A DNA stretch of 13,839 bases from Myxococcales bacterium (GTDB lineage Bacteria; Myxococcota; Polyangia; Fen-1088), in assembly GCA_003155465.1 (NCBI GenBank), contig PMCR01000423.1, positions 1 through 13,839 of the forward strand. Direction: 5' to 3'. Made by a program: the position numbers and the translations under genes. Below, piece by piece: positions 6,114 to 13,839 of the stretch (position 1 is the stretch's first letter; each line of letters opens with the position of its first letter). The notes below the pieces were generated by a model. The model saw only the letters and a program-made list of their open reading frames with translations. It was not told the origin of the DNA and searched no databases.

Positions 6114-7418
6114 TCAGTTCTTGCTGGGATCCAAGACCCGGCCCATGAAGAGGATGGCGCCCGTGGGCTGATCGCGCAAGAAGTAGAGGAAGGGACGGTC
6201 GGCGTTGACGACCAGGTCAGGCGGAGCGGGCATGCTCACGGTCTGCATGACTACGCCGGTGGCGGCCGCGGCCTCGGTGCCCTTTTCTGCGACGTCGATG
6301 AAGGCCTTGTGGACGACGTCCCCGATGCAGAGGCTCTGCGTGCCATCCATGCCCGAGAAGTCGGCGGCGCCGGGCACAAAGGCTGATTGCATGCCCAGGG
6401 TCTTGAGGATGGCCACCAAGCTCGCCCCGGTTTCGACCCTGAACCGCGGAAGGTTAAGCCCAACCCGCAGGCTGGTCAGCCCGGCTGCCAAGGTCCCCAG
6501 CGTGCTGGCGTCCAGCGAGGATTCGACCTGGCTGAACTTCCCCTGGTCGGGCACCACCACCAGCAACGAAAGGCGATCGTCGGCGTAGGGCAGGGACGCA
6601 GCCACGTAGTCCATTCCCTGCATGGCCGGTAGGCTGTCGAGAGTTGCGTTCATGAATTTCACGGTCACGCTGCCGCCGACGAGGAGAGCAAACGAGCCGT
6701 CGTAGCTGTCATTCGGGTCAAAGGGGGTTTTCCAGGCCGCATTGAAGTAGACCGCGTCGGTCAGGACCAGGGCGGTCGAGCTATCAATGGAGTCAGCTGG
6801 CAGCAGATCTTTAATCTTGCCGTTGGTTTGGTCGGATACCCAGGCGTTGATGGTCAGGCGCGATGGATCTGGCGCATGGAGGAAGTCGAGCAGGTTCACG
6901 CCCGCGCCATAGTTCGCCGCCAAGGTGTCTAGGAAGTCGGACCTGAAGGTGTAGGTCTTCTCGGCCCAAAGGGCGTTGACGATGTTGAGGCGCATGGGCC
7001 CGCCATCCGCGCCTAGTTGGCCCTGACCGCGCGAGGCCAGGGTCTGGTCCAGGGCATTGAACGCCGGGTGTAGCCTCTCGGGGGGCAGGGTGAAGTGAAG
7101 CGTTTGGGCCATCTCGGTCGCGGTGGTGCCCGCTGCTCCGGCGTAGGTCATGGCAAGCGCGATGGAGATGCTGGCCGGTGAGAAGACAAGATTGGTATTC
7201 GTGAGGATAAGCTGCTTGTAGACATCAAACGCAAAGCCGGCATTGTCGGAAGCCAGCTTCGTGCTGTCGTCCACCGACACCTGCGGATCGGCCACGCGCT
7301 GAACAGGGGATCTGGCGGTGTCGATCTTCTGTGCGGGATTTTCAGCGTTGCCACAGCCTGCAAGCGCGACAGAGAAGAGGGCGGAGAGAACGCAGGTAGC
7401 TGGAATCGGACGAGTCAT
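6114..7418 (-). CDS. Serpin-family protease inhibitor, predicted lipoprotein
   Basis: Serpins are suicide inhibitors that trap serine (or cysteine) proteases after cleavage of a reactive-centre loop. The 434 aa protein starts with a lipoprotein signal peptide ending in the lipobox L19-A-G-C22, so it should be lipid-anchored in the envelope. An unstructured linker of about 35 residues follows, then a full serpin fold. Hallmarks are LVFSPASISIALAMTYAGA (77-95), NALWAEKTY (148-156), TDAVYFNAAWKTPF (220-233) and the C-terminal DRPFLYF with ILFMGRVLDP (422-431). The hinge E378-K-G-T-E-A-A-A-A-T387 is the small-residue pattern of inhibitory serpins. Counting 17 residues from E378 puts P1-P1' at Val394-Ser395, suggesting an elastase-like target. 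The loop is about two residues longer than in alpha-1-antitrypsin, so Met396-Pro397 is an alternative. The start has TGGAGG 5 nt upstream (7424-7429). It is preceded by a sigma-54-type promoter and lies upstream of, but probably not in an operon with, the EF-G-like gene. Confidence 0.95.
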   Translation of the reverse strand: MTRPIPATCVLSALFSVALAGCGNAENPAQKIDTARSPVQRVADPQVSVDDSTKLASDNAGFAFDVYKQLILTNTNLVFSPASISIALAMTYAGAAGTTATEMAQTLHFTLPPERLHPAFNALDQTLASRGQGQLGADGGPMRLNIVNALWAEKTYTFRSDFLDTLAANYGAGVNLLDFLHAPDPSRLTINAWVSDQTNGKIKDLLPADSIDSSTALVLTDAVYFNAAWKTPFDPNDSYDGSFALLVGGSVTVKFMNATLDSLPAMQGMDYVAASLPYADDRLSLLVVVPDQGKFSQVESSLDASTLGTLAAGLTSLRVGLNLPRFRVETGASLVAILKTLGMQSAFVPGAADFSGMDGTQSLCIGDVVHKAFIDVAEKGTEAAAATGVVMQTVSMPAPPDLVVNADRPFLYFLRDQPTGAILFMGRVLDPSKN

Positions 7419-7450
7419 GGAAGCCTCCAGATGGAATGGGAAGGATGATC

Positions 7451-7467
7451 AGCAATTTCTGGGCCAA
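7451..7467 (-). promoter_or_regulatory. Candidate sigma-54 (-24/-12) promoter of the serpin gene
   Basis: The minus strand reads TTGGC CCAGAAA TTGCT. The -24 element TTGGC (7463-7467) and -12 element TTGCT (7451-7455) are separated by the 7 bases required by the consensus YTGGCACG-N4-TTGCW, with the invariant GG and GC in place. With C7452 at -12, transcription would start at about 7440, leaving a 22-nt leader that contains the TGGAGG ribosome-binding site. Only the middle ACG of the -24 block is poor (CCA). Two repeated sites farther upstream are placed where an activator would bind. Confidence 0.6.
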
Positions 7468-7519
7468 AGCCGAGATGGCCCTTGGGACCTGCGAACGGGC
7501 CAGAGGATGGCCGTGGTAT

Positions 7520-7533
7520 CTCAGAATTCTGAG
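7520..7533. promoter_or_regulatory. Palindromic candidate activator site 1
   Basis: CTCAGAATTCTGAG is a perfect 14-bp palindrome centred about 86 bp upstream of the predicted serpin transcription start. Its right part recurs 75 bp away. Enhancer-binding proteins of sigma-54 usually bind palindromic sites 80-200 bp upstream, so this is a reasonable upstream activating sequence. Confidence 0.5.
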
Positions 7534-7595
7534 GATGCACCGGCGCCCCGGTCGCGGCGAAAGCAATTGACGTGAGAGAGCATAGAGCCCGATGA

Positions 7596-7611
7596 CAGGA
7601 ATTCTGAGGAA
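7596..7611. promoter_or_regulatory. Candidate activator site 2 (imperfect copy)
   Basis: The 12-mer GAATTCTGAGGA (7599-7610) is identical to 7524-7535 in site 1, exactly 75 bp away and close to seven helical turns, so both would lie on roughly the same DNA face. The left arm is altered: CAG-GAATT-CTG replaces CAG-AATT-CTG. It is centred about 161 bp upstream of the predicted serpin start and 180 bp upstream of the divergent gene. Confidence 0.45.
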
Positions 7612-7778
7612 TGGGGGTAGCGATGCGGCATCCTGTGGCGGGTCCCGGCATCAAAGTAAGTGAATGAGGGCCGAACCCGCAGAAGCTGCGCCTTTCAGAC
7701 CCGTGATGTCGCGGGACTGACGGACTGGCGGATCTTGAGGCCTCTGGAAGCAACAACGTTCACGCACAGGAGAGTAAC

Positions 7779-8765
7779 ATGGCAGACCTACGAACCACGT
7801 ACATGGGTGTACCGCTGGCCAATCCGATTGTGGTGGGCTCTTGTTCACTGTCCAAATCCATCGACAGCATCAAGCGACTTGAGCAGGCGGGGGCTGGCGG
7901 CTTGGTCGTGAAGTCGCTCTTTGAAGAGCAGATTCAATTGGAAGAGGAGGAGTTCCGCACCCGCCTGGGGGAACTCGAGCCCGGCTTCGCCGAAGCGGTC
8001 AACATGTTTCCCAAGTTGGAACACGGCGGGCCCAAGCAGCACCTGTACTGGGTCGAGCAGGCGCGCAAGGCGGTCAAGATGCCCATCTTCGCCAGCCTCA
8101 ACTGCGTCAGCCGGGTGACTTGGGCCGAGTACGCGACGCAACTCGAAGCCACGGGCGTGGCCGGGCTGGAACTCAATTTCTACTCGCCCGCTCTTGACCC
8201 GGAAGTCACCGCGTCGGACATCGAGCGACGCGAGCTTTCCGTACTTGAGAGCGTGCGCGCGGCGGTCAAGATCCCCATCGCGGTCAAGCTTCATCCCCAC
8301 TACACCAGCCTGATGAACTTGGTGGCACGGATGGAGACGGCCGGGGCCAACGCCTTCGTGCTCTTCAACCGGTTACTCCAGCCCGACATCGACGTTGACG
8401 GACTGACCCGGCATTCCGCGGTCGGCCTGAGTGCGCCGGCCGAGTCGCTGCTTCCCTTGCGCTGGATTGCCCTGTTGCACGACCGGGTGAAGGCCGACCT
8501 GATCGCCACAACCGGGATTTGGACCGGGCGTGATGTGGCCAAGATGGTGCTGGTGGGGGCCAAGGCTGTCCAGGTGGTCAGCGTGCTCTATCGCGAGCAA
8601 GCCGGCCACATTCAGAAGATGCTCCGAGAGCTGACCGGCTGGATGGATGCCCACAGCTTCGCCAACCTGGATGCGTTCCGCGGCAAGCTGGGTCAGAAGC
8701 GGGGCACCGACGCCTGGTCCTTCGCGCGTGGCCAGTACATCAAGGCGCTGGTGGGCGTGGACTAG
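7779..8765 (+). CDS. Dihydroorotate dehydrogenase-like FMN-dependent oxidoreductase
   Basis: The 328 aa protein has the TIM-barrel fold of class 1 dihydroorotate dehydrogenases. Recognisable segments are LANPIVVGSCSLSKSI (13-28), AGAGGLVVKSL (37-47), ELNFYSP (131-137), IPIAVKLHPHY (165-175) with the FMN-side Lys170, and the phosphate-binding end TTGIWTGRDVAKMVLVGAKAV (244-264). The motif N-x-S-C-P-N, which carries the active-site Cys of class 1 enzymes, reads N133-F-Y-S136-P-A, so a Ser (as in class 2 enzymes) stands at the base position and the following Asn is lost. This is the dihydroorotate-dehydrogenase-like paralogue group, often annotated beside pyruvate:ferredoxin oxidoreductase genes. 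A pyrimidine role is doubtful and the substrate is unknown. No pyr genes or electron-transfer partner are adjacent. The start has AGGAG at a 6-nt spacing. A hairpin follows the stop. Confidence 0.9.
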   Translation: MADLRTTYMGVPLANPIVVGSCSLSKSIDSIKRLEQAGAGGLVVKSLFEEQIQLEEEEFRTRLGELEPGFAEAVNMFPKLEHGGPKQHLYWVEQARKAVKMPIFASLNCVSRVTWAEYATQLEATGVAGLELNFYSPALDPEVTASDIERRELSVLESVRAAVKIPIAVKLHPHYTSLMNLVARMETAGANAFVLFNRLLQPDIDVDGLTRHSAVGLSAPAESLLPLRWIALLHDRVKADLIATTGIWTGRDVAKMVLVGAKAVQVVSVLYREQAGHIQKMLRELTGWMDAHSFANLDAFRGKLGQKRGTDAWSFARGQYIKALVGVD

Positions 8766-8776
8766 TAGAGCCTGTT

Positions 8777-8804
8777 GGGAATAGCCATTTACTCCGGCAT
8801 TCCC
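8777..8804 (+). terminator. Hairpin after the DHOD-like gene, possible terminator
   Basis: GGGAAT-a-GCC (8777-8786) pairs with GGCATTCCC (8796-8804) around a 9-nt loop, giving nine pairs plus a flanking T-A pair and one bulged A. It begins 11 nt after the stop codon. No U-tract follows, so it may be a weak or Rho-assisted terminator or an mRNA 3' stabiliser. Confidence 0.4.
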
Positions 8805-8872
8805 ATCCCCAGCAACAACACAGGTGGGGCCCGCAAGGCAGAAATCGTTGTAGACTCGCGCCCGGATAACTG

Positions 8873-9910
8873 ATGACTGCTCGCTCGCGCCTTGCGCTCA
8901 TCGCATCGATATCTTTCGCTGTGAGCTTCGGACTCCACCCTGCGTTGGCTGACGATTCTGGGCCGTCCGAGGGGGCCGATGGTGGCACCGGCGAAGCGCT
9001 GGGGCAGACTCCTCCCGCTGAGATCAGCGCGTCGGCGAACGCGCCCACGCCGGATGGTCAGAAAAATACCGCTCAAGCCCCGCCTGGACAGGAGGTTGCT
9101 GCGCCAGCAACTGCGCAGCCGCCACCGGAACCGACACTCCCGGCGGTTCAACCGTCACCCCTTGATCTCTGGCCAATCGAGTACGTGCTTCGCCCGCAGA
9201 CGTTGCCCGTCGGGATCACGGAGGCGGGTGTGCGTTCAAGTGTGTTCCGGCCGCAGTCCGGTCCCCTCACCACGGCGGCTGGTGCTCCCTACACCTTCAA
9301 TTCCACCCTCAGCCTAGGTCTGTGGGTTCGCACGGGCATAACCGAACGATCCGAGATGCAATTCATTGCGCCGCGGATCCTGTGCCTAGCCGCATCGAAT
9401 CCAAGCGGCTGCAGCGACATCAACCGCTTCAACGCGACAGAGATCTCCGGAACCTACGGTGTCGTCAGAGCCCGCACGACGCAACTCAAGGTTTTCGCGG
9501 GCATCTCGATCGCCAGGAGCGCGGATCCACTGACCTTCGCCTGGGAGGTGGGCACGCGAACGAAGATCCTGTTCGGTCGGATCGTGGCCCTGGAGATGGC
9601 CCTGGTCGCCAGCCGTCGGGTCAACCCGGGCCCGTCAGTAGCCGACACCGCCCCACGCGGCTCGTTCATTCTCAACCTGAACGTCCAGGTCACGCGCAAC
9701 CTGCTGATCTCCGCCGACATCAACCCCTACGCACCCATGGACCGTCTAGACGAGATGGCGCTGGAACCATTCGCCGGTGTTTCCTGGACGTTCAGAAACC
9801 GCTTCGAAATCCTTGCGTCGGCAGAGATGCACAATGTTCTTGCCCGACGAAACTGGGACACCAGCGTTCCCGGCAGCACCTACACGCTTTCGGCGCGATT
9901 CTTGTTCTAA
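8873..9910 (+). CDS. Exported protein with Ala/Pro-rich linker and probable outer-membrane beta-domain
   Basis: I do not recognise the family. The N-terminus is a clean Sec signal peptide: Arg residues at 4 and 6, a hydrophobic core at 7-20 and likely cleavage after A24-L-A26. Residues 27-98 are a low-complexity Ala/Pro/Gln/Glu-rich stretch, probably a flexible linker. From about 99 the protein alternates polar and hydrophobic residues (for example STLSLGLWVRTGI, FILNLNVQVTRNLLISADI), as in beta-barrel strands. It ends in TYTLSARFLF with a C-terminal Phe, the signal that the BAM complex recognises in outer-membrane barrels. C171 and C180 could form a disulfide. At about 245 residues the beta-domain would suit an 8-12-stranded barrel or a transporter-like 'OmpA/OMP' domain. 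The start has only a weak GGA 6 nt upstream. The stop abuts the convergent ABC permease stop with no gap. Confidence 0.8.
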   Translation: MTARSRLALIASISFAVSFGLHPALADDSGPSEGADGGTGEALGQTPPAEISASANAPTPDGQKNTAQAPPGQEVAAPATAQPPPEPTLPAVQPSPLDLWPIEYVLRPQTLPVGITEAGVRSSVFRPQSGPLTTAAGAPYTFNSTLSLGLWVRTGITERSEMQFIAPRILCLAASNPSGCSDINRFNATEISGTYGVVRARTTQLKVFAGISIARSADPLTFAWEVGTRTKILFGRIVALEMALVASRRVNPGPSVADTAPRGSFILNLNVQVTRNLLISADINPYAPMDRLDEMALEPFAGVSWTFRNRFEILASAEMHNVLARRNWDTSVPGSTYTLSARFLF

Positions 9911-11053
9911 CTACGCCACCCGCTTGTGAAACCGCAAGCTGGCGATGGTCAACAAGGCCACCCCGAACCCGAGCAGCGCGAGCAGGCGCCACCAAATGTC
10001 GTGCAAGCCGGCGCCCTTGAGCAGGACCGCGCGCAGCACCTCGACGTAGTAGCGAACCGGATTGAAGAAGGTCACGACCTGCAACCACAATGGCATGGCG
10101 CGGATTGGGGTCATCACTCCGGAAAGCAGGATGGCCGGCATGGCAAAGAGAAAGCCGGCTAGAAAGGCCTGCTGCTGGGTACGACTGACTGTGGAGATCA
10201 ACAGGCCGATGCCCAGGGTGGAGAGAACGTAGAGCACGGTACCCGTGGCCACCAGCAGCAGGCTGCCGTGCAGGGGGACGCCGAAGATCCACACCCCTGC
10301 GGTCAGCACCAGCAACACGTCGAAGCAGCCGATCACCAGAAAAGGGGTCATCTTGCCGACCAGCAGGAAAAGCGGCCGAATGGGCGTGACCAGCACTTGC
10401 TCCAGAGTGCCCATCTCACGCTCGCGCGCAAGCCCCATGGCGGTGACCAAGGTCGTTGTGATGACGAGCAAGATGGTCATCACCCCGGGGATCATGTAGG
10501 GCGGCGTCTTCAGGGTGGGGTTGAACCAGATGCGCGGCGTGGCCCGGATGAGCGGCGGCGGCGTGATCCCGTGCAAGGCCAAACGCTCCTTCACCATCGC
10601 TTCGGCAGTTTCGCCGAAGTAGCGCGCGGCGGCCCCGGCCACGACCACGGCGCGGTTGGGATCGCCGCCGTCGAGAATGACCTGCACCTCGGCCGGGCGT
10701 TGGGCCGCAAGGGCACGCGCCAGACCCGCGGGCAAGATCAGGGCCGCAGCCGTGTCGCCGGTTTGTAGTCTGCGCTCGACCTCGTGAAGTTCGCTCGTGC
10801 GCCCGGCGTCGCGCAGGGTTCCGTCGGCAAGCAGCCGGCGAATGTGCTGGCGACTCTGCGCGCTGGCGTCGTGGTCAACCACAAGGGTGGGCACGCGGTC
10901 GAATTGGAAGTCGACCGCGAAGCCGAAGACCACGGTCTGCAACAGCGGCGCGACGATGAGCATGAACATAATGCGCCGGTCGCGCACCGTCTGGCGGACC
11001 TCCTTGCGCACGACCGCGCGCAACTGCACCGACCAGCGTGGCCTCGCAATCAT
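9911..11053 (-). CDS. ABC-2 type exporter permease (YbhR/YbhS-like), second
   Basis: At 380 aa it has the ABC-2 layout: one N-terminal membrane helix (about 28-48), a large periplasmic domain (about 50-185), then five helices (about 187-210, 230-257, 263-288, 295-315, 350-372). The cytoplasmic coupling segment EREMGTLEQVLVTPI (211-225) follows the E-x-E-x-G-T-x-E-x-L pattern of this family. The conserved NPVRYYVEVLRAVLLKG (331-347) is typical of YbhR/YbhS/YhhJ proteins. The frame is open upstream to 11563, but that part lies inside the preceding permease gene. The ATG at 11053 overlaps the preceding stop as ATGA and has GGAGG 5 nt upstream. It should form a heterodimer with the neighbouring permease. 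The exported substrate is unknown; the E. coli relatives are linked to drug and cation efflux. Confidence 0.93.
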   Translation of the reverse strand: MIARPRWSVQLRAVVRKEVRQTVRDRRIMFMLIVAPLLQTVVFGFAVDFQFDRVPTLVVDHDASAQSRQHIRRLLADGTLRDAGRTSELHEVERRLQTGDTAAALILPAGLARALAAQRPAEVQVILDGGDPNRAVVVAGAAARYFGETAEAMVKERLALHGITPPPLIRATPRIWFNPTLKTPPYMIPGVMTILLVITTTLVTAMGLAREREMGTLEQVLVTPIRPLFLLVGKMTPFLVIGCFDVLLVLTAGVWIFGVPLHGSLLLVATGTVLYVLSTLGIGLLISTVSRTQQQAFLAGFLFAMPAILLSGVMTPIRAMPLWLQVVTFFNPVRYYVEVLRAVLLKGAGLHDIWWRLLALLGFGVALLTIASLRFHKRVA

Positions 11054-12171
11054 GCAAGCCTCCGTCGGAAGCGCGCTGTGGCCAGCGCGAGAATGATCAG
11101 AGCGAAGACGGTGAGCGCGACCAGATCGGTCCAGAGGATGGAAAGGCCACTGCCCTTGAGCATGATCCCGCGCAGGGCGTGGACGAAGTAGCGTGCCGGA
11201 ATGACTGCCGAAAGGGCCTGCAAGATGCGCGGCATGTTCTCGATGGGCACCAGCATTCCCGACAGCAGCAGGGAGGGCAGCAGCGAGGACAGCGCGCCCG
11301 CTTGCGTGGCTACCAGCTGACTGCGCGCCACCACCGAGATGAACAGCCCCTGGCCCAGCATTCCAACGAGAAAGAGAAAGCCGACGAAGAAGAGCAGAGG
11401 CGCGCTGCCGCGAATCGGCACGTCGAAGATCACGGCGCCGACTGCCACCACCAGAAGCAATTGCAGCATGCCGAGGCCGAGATAGGGCAGAAGCTTGCCG
11501 AGCACGATCTCCAGGCGGCCCACCGGCGAGGCAAAGAGCTGTTCCATGGACCCGCGCTCCCATTCCCCGGACACGGTGAGCGCGGTCAACAACACCGCGG
11601 CTATGGCGAGCAGATACACGGCCAGGCCGGGGACCATGAACAGGGCCGACCGGGCCTCGGGGTTGAACAGGGTGAACACCTTGACCTGCAGCGGCGGCTC
11701 GGCGCCCAGATCGATTCGGCGCAGGCTTTCGGCCCGCACCAGGCCGTCGATCTTGGCCAGAATCTGGTTGGCCACCACGCCGTCAGCACCGTCGACGATA
11801 AGCTGGACTTCCCCGTCGCGTCCGGCGGACAGGTGGCGTTCATATCCGGTGGGAATGGCCAGTGCGGCCAGGGCCTGGCCCCGGCGGATCATGCACAGGG
11901 CAGTTGCCTCGTCGCTGTCGGCCGCGATGGCAAACTCATGGCCAGCGCTCACCGCGCGGACCAGAGAGCGCGAGGCGACGCTGCGATCGCCGTCGAGCAC
12001 CACCAGGGGAATCCGATCCATGTCGAAGCTGACGCCGAAGCCGAAGATGAGCAGCATGACCACGGGCATGGCCAGGGCCATGTACAGGGTGCGCGGATCG
12101 CGCCGGATATGCGTGACTTCCTTGGATGCCATGGCGGCCACTCGAACCAAGAAACGCGCTGGTCCGGTCAT
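11050..12171 (-). CDS. ABC-2 type exporter permease (YbhS/YbhR-like), first
   Basis: At 373 aa it is a paralogue of the next permease with the same topology: helix at about 28-48, periplasmic domain about 50-178, then five C-terminal helices (about 179-200, 222-249, 257-282, 290-310, 345-366). The coupling segment EWERGSMEQLFASPV (203-217) and PARYFVHALRGIMLKGSG (325-342) identify the family. The start codon overlaps the upstream ATPase stop as ATGA and the stop overlaps the next permease start in the same way. The ribosome-binding site is poor, so coupled translation is likely. It supplies half of the membrane channel of the exporter. Confidence 0.93.
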   Translation of the reverse strand: MTGPARFLVRVAAMASKEVTHIRRDPRTLYMALAMPVVMLLIFGFGVSFDMDRIPLVVLDGDRSVASRSLVRAVSAGHEFAIAADSDEATALCMIRRGQALAALAIPTGYERHLSAGRDGEVQLIVDGADGVVANQILAKIDGLVRAESLRRIDLGAEPPLQVKVFTLFNPEARSALFMVPGLAVYLLAIAAVLLTALTVSGEWERGSMEQLFASPVGRLEIVLGKLLPYLGLGMLQLLLVVAVGAVIFDVPIRGSAPLLFFVGFLFLVGMLGQGLFISVVARSQLVATQAGALSSLLPSLLLSGMLVPIENMPRILQALSAVIPARYFVHALRGIMLKGSGLSILWTDLVALTVFALIILALATARFRRRLA

Positions 12172-13108
12172 TGCGCGTGCGCCTCGCGCGGCCGGGCCAC
12201 CACCGCCAGGAACACGTCTTCCAGGGTTGGCTCGCCCGCCTCGACTTGCACGGCCTGCGCGCCCGCGCTGGTGAGGGCGTGTGCGACGGAGTCCGCGTTC
12301 CAGTCGTCGGCCGCCACTTGCAGGTGCAGGCCGGCGCCAAAGGGCTCGACCGCGATGATCCCAGGGCGGCGGCGCAGGCTGGTCGCGGCCGAGGCCAGGT
12401 TGTGGCCGCGCACCGCCAGCACCCGGCCAGGAACATAGCGGCGCTTGAGCGCCGCGGGGGTGTCAAGCGCCACCAGGCGGCCGTCCACCATGAGGCCGAT
12501 GCGGCCACAGTACTCGGCCTCGTCAAGATAGTGGGTGGTAACGAAGATGGTGCTGTCTTCGCGGGCCAGAGAACGAATGAAGCGCCAGAAGTGGCGGCGG
12601 CTGACCGGATCCACGCCGGCAGTTGGCTCGTCAAGAAACAGCACCGCCGGCTGGTGCAGGATGGCGCAGCCCAACGCCAGACGCTGCCGGATGCCACCGG
12701 GGAGCGAGCCGGTGATCGCGTCGCCTTCGTGTTCGAGGTCGCACAGGCGCAGGACCTCGTCGGCGCGGGCTGCGAAGCTCGGCCCGGAAAGTCCGTAGGC
12801 CCCGCCGAAGAATTCGATGTTGGCCCGGACCGGCAGATCCAGGTACAGCGAGAATTTCTGTGACATGTAGCCGATGGAAGCCTTGACCGACTCGGGCTCG
12901 GCTTTCACGTCGAAGCCGGCCACGCGCGCCTCGCCGTCCGTGGGGGCGAGCAGCCCGCACAGCATGCGGATGGTGCTGGACTTGCCGGCGCCGTTGGCGC
13001 CCAGGTAGCCGAAGATCTCGCCGCGGGCAACCGAGAACGACACGTCGTTGACCGCCTGGAATGATCCGAATCGGCGTGAAAGATGGACCGCTTCGATGGA
13101 GGGCTCTC

Positions 13109-13112
<4 letters not shown>
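12168..13112 (-). CDS. ABC exporter ATP-binding protein (YbhF C-half-like)
   Basis: At 314 aa it energises the ABC-2 exporter. Motifs are Walker A GANGAGKSS (38-46), Q-loop Gln85 in YMSQKFSLY, Walker B LFLDEP (158-163), D-loop GVDP (166-169) and H-loop His194 in TTHYLDEAEYC. The signature motif is abnormal: LPGGI (137-141, bases 12690-12704) with Pro in place of the serine of LSGGQ. Residues 220-314 form the accessory C-terminal domain ending in PTLEDVFLAVV, usual for ABC-2 drug-type ATPases. The frame is open to 13499, but the ATG at 13112 is the real start: it has AGGAGG 4 nt upstream (13117-13122) and overlaps the preceding stop as ATGA. It resembles the second ATPase half of E. coli YbhF, whose signature is also degenerate as I recall it. 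Confidence 0.95.

Positions 13113-13839
<727 letters not shown>

Larger units (their letters stand above)
7419..7778. other. Divergent intergenic region between serpin and DHOD-like gene
   Basis: This 360-bp gap between divergent genes holds the serpin ribosome-binding site, a sigma-54-type promoter and two GAATTC-centred sites, listed separately. On the other side AGGAG at 7768-7772 is a good ribosome-binding site for the gene starting at 7779. A TTGACG at 7567-7572 lacks a matching -10. I see no gene and no convincing promoter for the rightward gene between 7611 and 7767. Short open frames here have no coding character. Confidence 0.6.

Noticed and set aside
7567..7595. TTGACG as a -35 box for the DHOD-like gene
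   Set aside because: No -10-like hexamer lies at 16-18 bp (CGATGA at 17), and it is over 180 bp from the start codon.
7318..7911. Several short open frames on both strands between the serpin and DHOD-like genes
   Set aside because: They overlap each other and the flanking genes, lack ribosome-binding sites and show no protein-like composition.
11054..11563. N-terminal extension of the second permease
   Set aside because: It lies inside the first permease gene in another frame, and the ATG at 11053 has a GGAGG and ATGA coupling.
11038..12438. 466-codon open frame on the plus strand, antisense to the permease and ATPase genes
   Set aside because: It runs across the ends of three well-supported minus-strand genes and translates to Gln/His/Arg-rich sequence with no recognisable domain.

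Overview
The window is GC-rich, almost fully coding bacterial chromosome. Three features suggest a deltaproteobacterial or Myxococcota-like Gram-negative, though nothing in the sequence fixes the taxon: an Isc iron-sulfur operon with a zinc-finger-type HscB, a lipoprotein serpin behind a sigma-54-type promoter, and a protein with an outer-membrane-barrel C-terminus.

Positions 1-2946 (+) hold the end of an Isc operon: the last codons of an IscA-like carrier, then hscB, hscA and fdx, tightly packed. No iscX follows. Instead a convergent VapBC toxin-antitoxin pair (2950-3575, -) sits 3 nt beyond fdx. Its promoter has a perfect -35 box and is covered by three CATGTG-type half-sites. A repeat-rich spacer follows (3691-3840).

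Positions 3880-7418 (-) hold an EF-G paralogue with altered G motifs (H to N in G3, N to S in G4) and, upstream of it, a secreted lipoprotein serpin with an intact inhibitory hinge. The serpin is preceded by a well-spaced sigma-54 -24/-12 element and two copies of a GAATTCTGAGG-type site about 86 and 161 bp upstream of the predicted transcription start. That is the usual place for enhancer-binding-protein sites. The EF-G gene has its own sigma-70-like promoter.

Positions 7779-9910 (+) hold a dihydroorotate-dehydrogenase-like flavoprotein, then an uncharacterised exported protein with an Ala/Pro-rich linker and a probable outer-membrane beta-domain.

Positions 9911-13839 (-) hold an ABC-2 exporter operon in which each gene overlaps the next by ATGA: ATPase A (cut by the window edge), ATPase B, permease A, permease B. 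It looks like the E. coli YbhF-YbhS-YbhR system with the double ATPase split into two genes. ATPase A lacks the H-loop histidine and ATPase B lacks the signature serine. In an NBD heterodimer both lesions fall in the same composite ATP site, predicting one degenerate and one active site.

I found no mobile element, CRISPR array, rRNA or tRNA. The strongest leads are the sigma-54-controlled serpin, the asymmetric ABC exporter and the tetracysteine HscB. None is clearly a wholly new system.
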